Source of the DNA: Pseudomonas saxonica
GTDB lineage: Bacteria; Pseudomonadota; Gammaproteobacteria; Pseudomonadales; Pseudomonadaceae
Assembly (NCBI RefSeq): GCF_007858365.1
Contig: NZ_VFIO01000001.1
Coordinates: 1,426,001 to 1,490,000, forward strand
Direction of reading: 5' to 3'
DNA: 64,000 bases
How positions within the stretch are numbered: position 1 is the first letter of the stretch; every line of letters begins with the position of its first letter. Below the pieces are notes generated by a model. It worked only from the letters and a program-made list of their open reading frames with translations. It did not search any database and was not told where the DNA came from. Below are positions 1-7,782 of the stretch, piece by piece. A program made the translations under genes and the position numbers.

Positions 1-75
1 CTGCAGCAGAAGCACCAGCAGGATTACCCCCATCATCACCAATGCACCTGTCGAAACCGCTTGCGACATACTCAT
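1..75 (-). CDS. N-terminus of a small membrane protein (partial, runs off left edge)
   Basis: Only the first 25 codons are present. The ATG at 73-75 (minus strand) follows a good ribosome binding site (GGAAGG, about 7 bases upstream). After a short polar start (MSMSQAVS) the residues become strongly hydrophobic (GVILLVLLLQ), which looks like a membrane segment or signal anchor. It is divergent from the WYL regulator at 196, so the 120 bases between them should hold both promoters. No family can be named from so little. Confidence 0.55.
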   Translation of the reverse strand, partial: MSMSQAVSTGALVMMGVILLVLLLQ

Positions 76-195
76 GTCCACTTCCTTCCGTGAGTTCAAT
101 TTGTCTTTTCAGACAGCCACACGATATGTAGTGATTTACGACAGGTCTAGAATGTAGACTTATACAGGTAAAGTATTCGCGCACATGGAGAGGTT

Positions 196-1068
196 ATGAA
201 ACGCAAGCAGTCCATCGAACAGGTCCGCTGGGACCTGGCACTTCGCTATCGTTTGATTGAGACCGTTGCCTGGTGGGAGGGCCGGCTGACCACGGGACAC
301 TTGATCCAGAGCTTTGGCATCAGCCGTCAGCAGGCGTCAAAAGACATCAACACCTACATCACCGAACATGCGCCCCGAAACTTGACATATGACAAGCAGA
401 TCAAGGGCTATGTACCCAGCAAGCACTTCAAACCAAAGTTCATCGACGACAGCGCCAGCGCCTATTTGCACCTGCTTTACCAGAACAACGAACGCGCCCC
501 GCACATTGATGGGCTCGCCCTGGCCTACGCTCACACCAAGGTGTTGGAGGTACCGGACCGGCCGATTCGCCCCGAGATCCTGCGCCCACTGCTCAAAGCC
601 TGTCGCGATGGTCTGCGCCTGGAAACCGAATACGTGTCACTCAATACCCCTGAGGTCGATACTCGTCTCATAGCCCCGCACACCTTGGTCTACACCGGCA
701 TGCGCTGGCACGTGCGCGCATACTGCGAGAAGAACGGCCAGTACCGGGATTTTGTGCTTAGCCGACTGCGAGGTGAGCCGGGGTTGCTTGATGCGTCAGA
801 GAACACCCGTGAGTTGGATGAAGACTGGAATACTGAAATACCAGTCATCATCGCGCCCGATGGGCGATTGAGCGCAGCGCAGAAGGCGATCATCGAAACC
901 GACTTCGGCATGGTTGATGGCCAGCTAGTGGTGCCCAGCCGTAGGGCGCTGGTGAAGTATGTATTGCAGCGCTATCAGATCGACCACAGAAACATGGACC
1001 CCAACCCTGAGGCGCAGCAAATCGTGGTGACTAACCTCAAGGAATTGAAGGCGTGGCTGTATGAGTGA
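196..1068 (+). CDS. WYL-domain transcriptional regulator (BrxR/CapW-like architecture)
   Basis: This 290-residue protein has an N-terminal winged helix-turn-helix (about residues 20-60, 'GISRQQASKDI'), a central WYL domain (about 125-200) and a C-terminal dimerisation-type extension. The WYL-type motif appears as 'RWHVRAYC' followed by 'DFVLSRL'. Length and layout match the BrxR/CapW group, which represses phage-defence genes and is thought to respond to a ligand in the WYL pocket. The start follows a strong GGAGAGG site. It is divergent from the truncated gene at the left edge and lies upstream of an AAA+ ATPase that has another WYL gene on its far side. Membership of the WYL family is clear. 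The defence link is inference from subfamily and setting. Confidence 0.85.
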   Translation: MKRKQSIEQVRWDLALRYRLIETVAWWEGRLTTGHLIQSFGISRQQASKDINTYITEHAPRNLTYDKQIKGYVPSKHFKPKFIDDSASAYLHLLYQNNERAPHIDGLALAYAHTKVLEVPDRPIRPEILRPLLKACRDGLRLETEYVSLNTPEVDTRLIAPHTLVYTGMRWHVRAYCEKNGQYRDFVLSRLRGEPGLLDASENTRELDEDWNTEIPVIIAPDGRLSAAQKAIIETDFGMVDGQLVVPSRRALVKYVLQRYQIDHRNMDPNPEAQQIVVTNLKELKAWLYE

Positions 1069-1282
1069 TTAGTTCGCAAGTCGGGTTGATTACCTGGACG
1101 GTGCACGTAATCAACCTCTACTTCCCTGCCAATAGCGCCACGAAGGCTTAGCGCCCCTTACTTACGCAGCAGTTCGTGCCGGAAGCGTGCTTCCAGGGAC
1201 GGAATTTCTAACAACACATCTTCGTCTTCCCAAACATCGTAAGATCGGATTTCCAGGATCTCGTCCTCAAACTCCAGATCCT

Positions 1283-1354
1283 CATGATCTTCATGATCTT
1301 CATGATCTTCATGATCTTCATGATCTTCATGATCTTCATGATCTTCATGATCTT
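1283..1354. repeat. 9-bp tandem repeat, 8 perfect copies
   Basis: The unit CATGATCTT occurs eight times in perfect head-to-tail array, with a partial ninth copy (CAT) at 1355-1357. Read on the minus strand in the frame of the remnant above, each unit encodes Glu-Asp-His. The absence of any sequence drift between copies suggests recent expansion by slippage. Because the unit is a multiple of three, copy-number change would keep the reading frame. Confidence 0.95.
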
Positions 1355-1400
1355 CATCGGCAATTTCCTCATAGAGCGCCGAGGTGTAGAGGTATCTGAT

Positions 1401-1428
1401 GACAGGAGAAAGCGAGCTCTCTCCTGTC
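1401..1428. other. Perfect inverted repeat (hairpin) without T-tract
   Basis: GACAGGAGA at 1401-1409 is exactly complementary to TCTCCTGTC at 1420-1428, with a 10-base loop. It lies just downstream (on the minus strand) of the stop codon of the remnant at 1506-1706 and inside the open frame of the next remnant. No run of T follows on either strand, so it is not a standard intrinsic terminator. It may be the decayed terminator of the upstream remnant. Confidence 0.5.
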
Positions 1429-1505
1429 GGTCCCCGTCATACATTGGGCTTGTCAGTGGCTCGATAAAGTTGCGCCCGAAGGAGCGCGCCCTGTGGATGG
1501 CAAGA

Positions 1506-1706
1506 TTACTTTTCGACCAGCACTTTCGGGTTGGCACTGCCCCAGACGGTGTAGAGGTCGGCCAGTAGTGCGCCGTTGGGGTCATGCCGAGTATTGGAAG
1601 ACGATGTAAGTTGCGGTTGAACGCCAGGATCGAAGATGTAAAAAGACGTAAGGAATTTGTTCTCGCTCCCCCACTCGATATTGCCGTGCTGGGTGACCGC
1701 GACACA
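1506..1706 (-). pseudogene. C-terminal remnant of an unknown protein
   Basis: The minus strand is open for 66 codons between a TAA at 1707-1709 and a TAA stop at 1506-1508, with no start codon at the upstream end. The translation is protein-like, rich in aromatic and glycine residues, for example 'HGNIEWGSENKFLTS' and 'LADLYTVWGSANPKVLVEK'. It abuts the start of the AAA+ gene on the opposite strand, so the 5' part was probably lost when the AAA+/WYL block arrived or was rearranged. Unrecognised family. Confidence 0.4.
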
Positions 1707-1761
1707 TTACGACGCCCCCCAGGCTGATGATTGTGTCTCGTCAGTATCAGGAGAAGTCGCC

Positions 1762-3873
1762 GTGCCCATCCCGCGTTCGCTGAACCGCAGCAAAGTACGT
1801 AGTTCCGGCCCGCACAACGCGGACACCTGCACCCTGACGCTCAAGTGGTCGTTCATGATGATGCTCGAGCTTGGCGGGCATCGGAATCTTATCCAGCGAC
1901 ATGGCTTCAACGATGACGACCTGGCCGTCGAGCTTGGCCTGCAAGCCCTTATCGATGAAGATGATTTCAATCCGCGCCAGGCGCTGCTGCGCTTGAAGGG
2001 CGAGCGCAAGCTGTTCGATGAGACGTTTACCGACTGCGATTACCCTGACCTGCTGGAGGATAATCTCGACGCGTTGGGGGAGTTGCTGGGCCTGGATTCA
2101 GCAGAACTGCGGATTCTCGGTTTTTGCGTCCTGATGCAAACCGATCCGACGCTCAATAACGCTGCCGACCTACTGGGCATGCTCGGCTTCAACCGCATGC
2201 TCGCTGCTCTCAGCGCCCTGCTGGAAATTCCGCAACTGCAATTGACGCATTACCTGAGCAACGACGGTCGACTGGTCCGGGCGGGGTTGCTTGAGGTCAA
2301 TACCATGTCCTCCGCAGTCACCACCCTGAGCAGCCGATTGAGCGTGGGTAATTCTGATCTGCCGGGCTTGATGCGTTTCAATCAGGAAGAGCCCATCGAG
2401 CTCTTCAAGTATGCCTTTAGACTCAGCCCTCCAGGCACTCTGCAGCTCGACAACTACGAACACCTGCGTCAGCACGTTGATATCGCCAAAGCCTACCTGA
2501 GCAAGGCTCTGGCTGAAGGCCGTATCGGGGTGAACATTCTGCTCTACGGCCCGCCAGGGACGGGCAAGACGCAACTCAGCCGCCTGCTTGCCAAGACGCT
2601 GAATACCGACCTGTATGAAATCGCCTGTTCCGACAGCGACGGTGATCCGGTCAGTGCTAACCAGCGCCTGTGCGCATTGCGCTCGGCCATGAGCGTGTTG
2701 CACTCGCACAACTCGCTACTGGTCCTGGACGAAATCGAAGATATCTTTGATAGCCCCATGCCCATGGGTATCGGCGCTCGAAGCAAGGCGCAAAAAGGCT
2801 GGATCAATCGGATGCTTGAGGAAAACACCCTGCCCTGCTTCTGGTTGAGCAACAGCGTCGAATCACTGGACGCCGCACATATCCGTCGCTTCGATCTGAT
2901 CATTGAGCTACCCAACCCGCCTCGGGCGCAACGCGAGCAAATCGTCAGGGACTGCAGCGCCAACAAGCTAGGCAACGAACTCGTAGAGAAGCTCGTCGAT
3001 CACGAGCATGCCACACCGGCAGTGCTCACCCGCGCAGTGCACATCGCCCGCAGCCTTAATCCCCGCGCTGGCAAAACACTCGATGCGACGGTCGAGTGCC
3101 TGGTCGATAGCACGCTCAAAGCCCAAGGTTTTGAAAAGCTGGAAGCCGCACATGGCCAGCGGCTGCCGAGTTTCTATTCACCCGATCTGATCAACGCCGA
3201 CGTGTCACTCGACGGACTCGTCGAAGGCCTGCGCAAACATGCAGAAGCTCGCTTGTGCTTTTATGGGCCACCCGGCACGGGCAAAACCGCCTTCGGCTGC
3301 TGGCTGGCACAGGAGCTGGACAGGCCGCTGATGGTGCAGCGTGTATCGGACCTGGTTTCACCTTACGTGGGCCAGACCGAACAAAATCTGGCCAAAGCCT
3401 TTGAAAAGGCCAGTCAGGATGGCTCGGTTTTGCTACTCGATGAAGTCGACAGCTTTCTGCAGGATCGCCGCAAGGCCCGGCAAAGCTGGGAGGTAACAGC
3501 TGTCAACGAAATGCTCACCCAGATGGAAAGCTATCGCGGTCTGTTTATTGCTTCTACGAACCTGATCAGTGATCTGGACGAAGCCTCGCTGCGCCGCTTC
3601 GATATGAAGATTCACTTTGGCTACCTCGCTCAGCCGCAAGTGCAACAGTTGTTCGGCGCCCACCTGCTGGCACTTAAGCTCAAGGACCCCGTCAAGGCAG
3701 CAGGTCTGCGCTTGAAAAACGAACAGCAATTGACACCCGGTGACTTCGCATCAGTAGCCCGGCGGGCACGCTTCAAGCCCTTCGCGACCGCGAACGAGCT
3801 GGCCAGTGCGCTGATCGCCGAATCTCGCCTCAAGACTGCCGGGCAGCAGCGACCCATCGGCTTCGTCCATTAG
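1762..3873 (+). CDS. Tandem AAA+ ATPase (two Cdc48-like AAA modules)
   Basis: I chose the GTG at 1762 because it follows AGGAG at 1749-1753; the frame is open 35 codons further up, but that stretch has no protein character. The 703-residue product has about 250 N-terminal residues without a known domain, then two AAA modules. Walker A motifs are 'GPPGTGKTQ' (about residue 262) and 'GPPGTGKTA' (about residue 501). Walker B motifs are 'LLVLDEIED' and 'LLLDEVDSF'. Each is followed by an arginine-rich sensor segment (HIRRFD, SLRRFD). Two AAA domains in one chain suggest a hexameric unfoldase or remodeller. It sits between two WYL regulators in the same orientation, an arrangement that suggests a regulated accessory module. 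The substrate is unknown. Confidence 0.8.
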   Translation: MPIPRSLNRSKVRSSGPHNADTCTLTLKWSFMMMLELGGHRNLIQRHGFNDDDLAVELGLQALIDEDDFNPRQALLRLKGERKLFDETFTDCDYPDLLEDNLDALGELLGLDSAELRILGFCVLMQTDPTLNNAADLLGMLGFNRMLAALSALLEIPQLQLTHYLSNDGRLVRAGLLEVNTMSSAVTTLSSRLSVGNSDLPGLMRFNQEEPIELFKYAFRLSPPGTLQLDNYEHLRQHVDIAKAYLSKALAEGRIGVNILLYGPPGTGKTQLSRLLAKTLNTDLYEIACSDSDGDPVSANQRLCALRSAMSVLHSHNSLLVLDEIEDIFDSPMPMGIGARSKAQKGWINRMLEENTLPCFWLSNSVESLDAAHIRRFDLIIELPNPPRAQREQIVRDCSANKLGNELVEKLVDHEHATPAVLTRAVHIARSLNPRAGKTLDATVECLVDSTLKAQGFEKLEAAHGQRLPSFYSPDLINADVSLDGLVEGLRKHAEARLCFYGPPGTGKTAFGCWLAQELDRPLMVQRVSDLVSPYVGQTEQNLAKAFEKASQDGSVLLLDEVDSFLQDRRKARQSWEVTAVNEMLTQMESYRGLFIASTNLISDLDEASLRRFDMKIHFGYLAQPQVQQLFGAHLLALKLKDPVKAAGLRLKNEQQLTPGDFASVARRARFKPFATANELASALIAESRLKTAGQQRPIGFVH

Positions 3874-3958
3874 CAGCGCTGACTTCACGGCGGGCGCTAA
3901 ATGGCATATTGCCATATAGCGCCCTTGCCGCCATGCTGAGCTTAAGCACTACTCAAGG

Positions 3959-4978
3959 ATGCCTGTCTTGCCCTCCGCCAAAGCCCATTCCACTGTCAGT
4001 CGTCAGTGGGAATTGCTTCGTCAGTTGCCGTCGAAATCACCCGGCATTACCACCTCCGAAATCACCACGCGCCTGCAGTCGGCGGGTTACACCATCAGCA
4101 AGCGCACGATTGAACGTGATTTGATTGATTTGTCGTTGATGTTTCCCCTGCAATGCAACGACGCAAGCGCGCCTTACGGTTGGTACTGGAAACCCGGCGT
4201 CAGCGTCGAGCTACAGGGCATTACACTGACCGAGGCTTTGAGTCTGGCTTTAGTCGAAGACGCGATCCGTCCCCTTCTACCCAAAAGCATGCTAAGGGTG
4301 CTGGAGCAGCGCTTCAGCCACGCTCGACAAAAACTCAAGACCCTGGGCGAGGAGAATCACGCTGCCCGCTGGCTGGATAAAGTGGCCAGCGTGAGCCCGG
4401 ACTTGAACCTGCAGGCGCCGGATATTCCCGAAGAGATCCTGGAGACGTTGCAACAGGCCTTGCTGGAGGAAAAGCAGCTGCAGTGCCAGTACTACTCCGC
4501 ACATACTGACAAACTCAGCCAGCTGACACTCAACCCTCTGGCCTTGGTGCAACGTGGCCTGATCACTTACCTGATTGGCACTGCTCATCCCTACACCGAC
4601 GTTCGCCAGTATGCGGTACACAGATTCCGCGAACTGGCTCTCCTACCCACCGCAACGCAGGGGCTGAAGGACTTTAATCTTAAAATCTACCTGAGCACGG
4701 ATGCTCTGCAATTCGGCAAGACCGAACGAATTTCTTTCCAAGCCTGGCTCAGCGAAAAACAGGCGCGGCTACTCCGGGAAACTCCGCTGAGTGTCGATAT
4801 GGCCCTGACCGATCTTGGTAATGGTGACGGTTATCGCGTTACTGCGACGATTAGCGATAGCTGGCAACTGCAGTGGTGGATCCTGTCGCTCGGTAATGCG
4901 GTGGTTGTTGAGAAGCCGCAGAGTCTTCGCGAGCAGATCGCAGAGAAGCTGCGCAGTGCGGCGTCTGGGTATGAATGA
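3959..4978 (+). CDS. Second WYL-domain transcriptional regulator
   Basis: The 339-residue product has an N-terminal helix-turn-helix of the DeoR type ('TTSEITTRLQSAGYTISKR', about residues 28-47) and a WYL domain around residues 160-230 ('LVQRGLITYLIGTAHPY' with 'YAVHRFRELAL'), followed by a WCX-type C-terminal part. It is more typical of general bacterial WYL regulators than the one at 196. It begins 85 bases after the AAA+ gene, so co-transcription is possible. The start codon is the first ATG after AAGG, which is very close to it, so the exact start is uncertain. Confidence 0.82.
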   Translation: MPVLPSAKAHSTVSRQWELLRQLPSKSPGITTSEITTRLQSAGYTISKRTIERDLIDLSLMFPLQCNDASAPYGWYWKPGVSVELQGITLTEALSLALVEDAIRPLLPKSMLRVLEQRFSHARQKLKTLGEENHAARWLDKVASVSPDLNLQAPDIPEEILETLQQALLEEKQLQCQYYSAHTDKLSQLTLNPLALVQRGLITYLIGTAHPYTDVRQYAVHRFRELALLPTATQGLKDFNLKIYLSTDALQFGKTERISFQAWLSEKQARLLRETPLSVDMALTDLGNGDGYRVTATISDSWQLQWWILSLGNAVVVEKPQSLREQIAEKLRSAASGYE

Positions 4979-5064
4979 AAATGGAACGTGCTGGAAAAAA
5001 TGGCCGGCTATCGGCATACGGTCATCACGGTTTATCTGCGTTACTAAATAGCTAAGGATTTTAA

Positions 5065-5502
5065 ATGACAGACACCCATGAATTTGCGCCCGACCTTCGT
5101 CGCCCTAAAAAGATCACTCTGTTTTTTGTAGTTGATATGTGGGGTATTGAAGGCCCATACGCTGACGGTAACTGGCATCAATTGATCCATCAAGCAGCCC
5201 AAAGCTGGATAAAAGAATACCCTGATCAACCGCCCGCTACATTGTGGTCGGTCGTGCAGCCGTGCGACCTCTTCGCCAACGGAACATCGTGTTATATAAC
5301 CTGCAGCACCAAGCTTCCGGACATGTTTTTTCACGGGCTCAATTCATACTTGTTCGAGCACTTTGGGAATCACGTGACAGTGGCTGAGGTCGACTTTGAT
5401 CTGCCATTTAAAGACATCGAAGGGTGGCGCGCATACCTTCACTTCGAACAAGGTCAGGTCTGGGAACAGACAGACGCAGTCACTTGGCGAGCATTGAGCT
5501 AG
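5065..5502 (+). CDS. Hypothetical protein, 145 residues
   Basis: The ATG follows AAGGA at a normal distance. The protein is soluble, aromatic-rich ('LFFVVDMWGIEGPYADGNWHQ') and has no membrane segment, signal peptide or recognisable motif. Two Cys lie close together (about residues 76 and 80, CYITC). It follows the WYL regulator by 86 bases and may be the last gene of that unit. I do not recognise a family. Confidence 0.6.
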   Translation: MTDTHEFAPDLRRPKKITLFFVVDMWGIEGPYADGNWHQLIHQAAQSWIKEYPDQPPATLWSVVQPCDLFANGTSCYITCSTKLPDMFFHGLNSYLFEHFGNHVTVAEVDFDLPFKDIEGWRAYLHFEQGQVWEQTDAVTWRALS

Positions 5503-6003
5503 GGTAGCCACTGCGGCACGTTCACAGCCGCCTTTGTGGGGCAACATGCCAGCGCGTTGCAGCTTTTCATATCCTTGGCCGCCCATGTCATCGACTTGAT
5601 AGATGACATGGGCTAAATTTTCCAAGGTAAAAGCTCGGGCATCAGCGACCCGCCCATATACCTGGACGTTGATGTCACCCAAGTGAGTAGCCATCAGAAA
5701 CATGACCGGAGCTGAACATGGAGGAACGTACAATCGCCTAGCCTATTCCATCCGGTCACGTCCACTTCCTACAGCTCAAACTCATGTGTAGACATCATCA
5801 AAACTGGTCAAAAAAGCCGGTCATTTGCCGGAAAAAAATCAGCTAAAAACCGCAAAAAGTGGGGGAGCAGGTGGGGGATCTTGGCGCTGTTTAAAATAGC
5901 TAAATCATTGTTTTTCAAATAGATAGATCAATAAAAAGCTAACCACAAGCCGGCTTTTTAATGCCTGTCATAAAACTATCCGCTTCGAGATATCTACATT
6001 CTT
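5503..6003. other. Non-coding stretch, no gene supported
   Basis: About 500 bases separate the 145-residue protein from the next gene. The first 230 bases are open on the minus strand with partly protein-like translation but no ribosome binding site. The rest (from about 5780) is A-rich, with short palindromic CCGG steps and two 'GGGGGA' runs at about 5862 and 5874, which recall junction regions near integrases. No integrase or tRNA is visible. Confidence 0.4.
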
Positions 6004-6942
6004 ATGGATAAGATGTTCATAGAAACCTTCTTCGTTAACGTAGCGCCTTACAGCCGCCCCGATTGCCTTCCGCTTTTTTTGGCCCGTGCGCAAGAGAGTT
6101 GCGAATGGCTGGAAAGCCGTGGGCTGAAGGTCAAAGGCCGTATTCCGTACTACCGGGAGGTCATCAAGAACTATGACGCTGTCCGTGGTTCATACGGCCC
6201 GAAGATGTTTGAGTTCTTGCATGCAGTGTCTGAAATGCATCACGTGGTGAAGTGCAGTGAGCAACTTAAAGAACAGCAGGCCTCGACCCAATTCAATAAG
6301 ACATTACATGCTGCCATGTACGGCATTAACTTCAGCCATGAAAATGACACGCCGGGCAAGGATCAGGATCGCAACTATATGTTCGAGCTGGGCATTGCCT
6401 CCAGCTATGCCGCGCAGGCCCACCGTATCGACGTGTCGAAGCGTACCGACATCATCGTCACCGACTTGGCGCTGGCCATTGAATGCAAGCGCATTCAGTC
6501 GCCGGAGTTACTGGTGCGGCGTTTTAAAAAGGCCATCGAACAGTTACAAAAACAGGAAGCCGGTGAAGCCGCCAATGGGGTGGTGTATATCGATGTGACT
6601 GAGATACTGGACGTTAAGCATACGGCCTATATTCACGATCAGGCCGGGGTGCGGCCGTATCTCAAGCCGCCTCCCGATGAAGATGAGGTCGCGGAAAATC
6701 TCTACAGGCAAATAGAGGCGGATATCGCCGAGACGATTGAAGACAAGATGACTTTGCTCAAGCCTCACTTAACCGATGAGGTGTCTTGCGTGGTTTTAAA
6801 CTTCAACTTTTGCGGGTTTGAAATCAATATGATCCGTGAGTTTGCGATTGTAGGTCGATGCAGTTTTATTCTCGACAATGCCAAGGTTGACCCGGCTGTT
6901 GCACAGCGCGTACGGGCCACGCTGGGTCGACAATTTATGTAG
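6004..6942 (+). CDS. Orphan protein with PD-(D/E)XK-like nuclease signature
   Basis: This is a 312-residue soluble protein. In the middle it has an ordered set of acidic residues typical of the restriction-endonuclease-like fold: Glu128 in 'YMFELGIAS', Asp149 in 'KRTDIIVTD', then 'LAIECKRI' with Glu160 and Lys162 in the E-x-K position. A Gln- and Lys-rich helix (about 172-188) follows, as in many such cores. The flanking N-terminal 110 and C-terminal 100 residues match nothing I know. It stands alone, with 500 bases upstream and a regulatory RNA region downstream. The start is uncertain because no clear ribosome binding site precedes 6004; the ATG at 6013 is an alternative. Nuclease assignment is inference from motif spacing. 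Confidence 0.5.
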   Translation: MDKMFIETFFVNVAPYSRPDCLPLFLARAQESCEWLESRGLKVKGRIPYYREVIKNYDAVRGSYGPKMFEFLHAVSEMHHVVKCSEQLKEQQASTQFNKTLHAAMYGINFSHENDTPGKDQDRNYMFELGIASSYAAQAHRIDVSKRTDIIVTDLALAIECKRIQSPELLVRRFKKAIEQLQKQEAGEAANGVVYIDVTEILDVKHTAYIHDQAGVRPYLKPPPDEDEVAENLYRQIEADIAETIEDKMTLLKPHLTDEVSCVVLNFNFCGFEINMIREFAIVGRCSFILDNAKVDPAVAQRVRATLGRQFM

Positions 6943-7146
6943 TCGACTCAACCTCCGCGCTGGACGGTTTTGCGGCCGCTGCGCGGCCGAACGCGGCCTC
7001 GTGTTACTCGTCCGCTGCTACGAAGGGGTGTGTTTCACGCCTTTAAAATCAGCCGTTTCGTACGACGTTTCCCTTTCAATCACGTGAAACATCCGAGAAA
7101 ATCCCGTTCCCTTGCGCCCGCTCATTTCGGGGCATAGTCTCGGCCC

Positions 7147-7228
7147 ATCGCTGCACAATCAGCGATCGGGTTTAGTCGCCCGATGCAGTACTCGGCGCAA
7201 GGCGCCACCTCCGCGAGGCGCTTTTTTT
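7147..7228 (+). terminator. Leader hairpin and intrinsic terminator upstream of the C4-like RNA
   Basis: ATCGCTG (7147-7153) pairs with CAGCGAT (7160-7166) to form a first hairpin. A second hairpin, GCGCC (7202-7206) with GGCGC (7217-7221), is followed directly by seven T (7222-7228), the form of an intrinsic terminator on the plus strand. The sequence TTAGTCG lies between them at 7172-7178 and is complementary to a loop of the RNA at 7243-7320. This layout suggests a leader whose read-through is decided by pairing with that RNA. Confidence 0.6.
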
Positions 7229-7242
7229 CGGCCCCGCGTTAT

Positions 7243-7320
7243 GGTGGCCGTGCGTAGGGCGCCTTCGGGCGCGCCGGGTTCCGAGTGCACCGGTCGACTA
7301 ACCTGCGTACGGCTGCCACC
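7243..7320 (+). ncRNA. C4-like antisense RNA
   Basis: GGTGGC (7243-7248) and the following bases to 7258 pair with 7302-7320 (ending GCCACC), allowing a few G-U pairs, to give a long closing stem. Inside it a tight GCGCC-TTCG-GGCGC hairpin (7259-7272) is followed by a single-stranded part. CGACTAA at 7295-7301 is exactly complementary to TTAGTCG at 7172-7178 and again at 7328-7334, on either side of the RNA. C4 RNAs of phages P1, P7 and P4-type elements have this form: a closed stem with loops complementary to flanking targets, controlling the gene downstream. Here the downstream gene is the DUF6124 protein at 7376. Pairing is seen in the sequence; the family name is from memory of C4 RNAs. 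Confidence 0.6.
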
Positions 7321-7375
7321 CCTTCGTTTAGTCGCGACAGGTAACAGCTCCTAAAAATGCCTCGGATTAATCGCC

Positions 7376-7726
7376 ATGAAAAGAATCACCCCCGATCCGC
7401 CCTCCTTCACCCTGCACGATGCTGCTCAGTGCGATGCACAGTCGTTGGACCGCGCTGCCGCCGATCGCGCGCTCGATTATTACTTGCTCGACCACAGACC
7501 TCCACGGCCGGTAAGCACGGTGACGTATGCCATCCCGGACAGTGTCAATTTAGAAGCGGCTTTGGCCCAAGCGTCAGACTTGTTGCGCTGTGCGGGTGCT
7601 TCAGCGTGTGAGGCGGGGAATGGTTTGAGCGGGTTGCCGCGCGACCTGGTGTTGTCGGTTGTGCACTTGGTGGAGCTGGCCAAAGCGTATGTCGACAAGT
7701 CGCTGGACGGTTTAACGATGCACTAA
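7376..7726 (+). CDS. DUF6124 family protein
   Basis: The 116-residue protein begins 'MKRITPDPP' and carries the pattern 'LAQASDLLRCAGAS' then 'LPRDLVLSVVHLVELAKAYVDKSL', which is characteristic of a small family found almost only in Pseudomonas and often annotated DUF6124 or DUF3077. Function is unknown. Such genes commonly sit behind C4-like RNAs, as here, which suggests phage- or plasmid-derived control. The stop codon TAA overlaps the first two bases of the 33-bp direct repeat at 7725. No membrane segment or signal peptide is seen. Confidence 0.75.
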   Translation: MKRITPDPPSFTLHDAAQCDAQSLDRAAADRALDYYLLDHRPPRPVSTVTYAIPDSVNLEAALAQASDLLRCAGASACEAGNGLSGLPRDLVLSVVHLVELAKAYVDKSLDGLTMH

Positions 7727-7757
7727 GCAGCACGCGCCTGAGTGCAAGCAGGCGCGT
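7725..7757. repeat. Left copy of 33-bp direct repeat flanking hipBA (terminator hairpin)
   Basis: These 33 bases recur without mismatch at 9559-9591. The repeat contains a perfect 9-bp stem, ACGCGCCTG (7732-7740) with CAGGCGCGT (7749-7757), and an 8-base loop. It lies at the end of the DUF6124 gene and probably served as that gene's terminator. Confidence 0.9.
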
Positions 7758-7782
7758 CATAGTTCTCTATCGCACCCTCTGT

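Larger units (their letters stand above)
1158..1436 (-). pseudogene. Gene remnant with an acidic DHE-repeat segment
   Basis: On the minus strand an open frame ends at a TAA (1158-1160) and runs back to an in-frame TGA at 1437-1439 without any ATG, GTG or TTG. The translation still looks like protein: 'RYLYTSALYEEIA', then about eight repeats of Asp-His-Glu, then an acidic region and a well-formed end (LEIPSLEARFRHELLRK). I read this as the 3' part of a gene that has lost its start. The Asp-His-Glu stretch is encoded by the 9-bp tandem repeat at 1283-1354. No family recognised. Confidence 0.45.

Noticed and set aside
1283..1354. CRISPR array
   Set aside because: The units are directly adjacent with no spacers and encode a simple peptide repeat.
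1187..1568. Open frames on the plus strand and another minus-strand frame across the 9-bp repeat (Met-Ile-Phe or Lys-Ile-Met repeats)
   Set aside because: They are forced open by the repeat unit. The sequence outside the repeat is not protein-like in these frames, and the Asp-His-Glu frame on the minus strand has a better translation.
5344..5733. Minus-strand open frame of 129 codons
   Set aside because: It overlaps the better supported gene at 5065-5502 on the other strand, lacks a ribosome binding site, and only its first 75 residues look protein-like. It may be a remnant, but I cannot support it.
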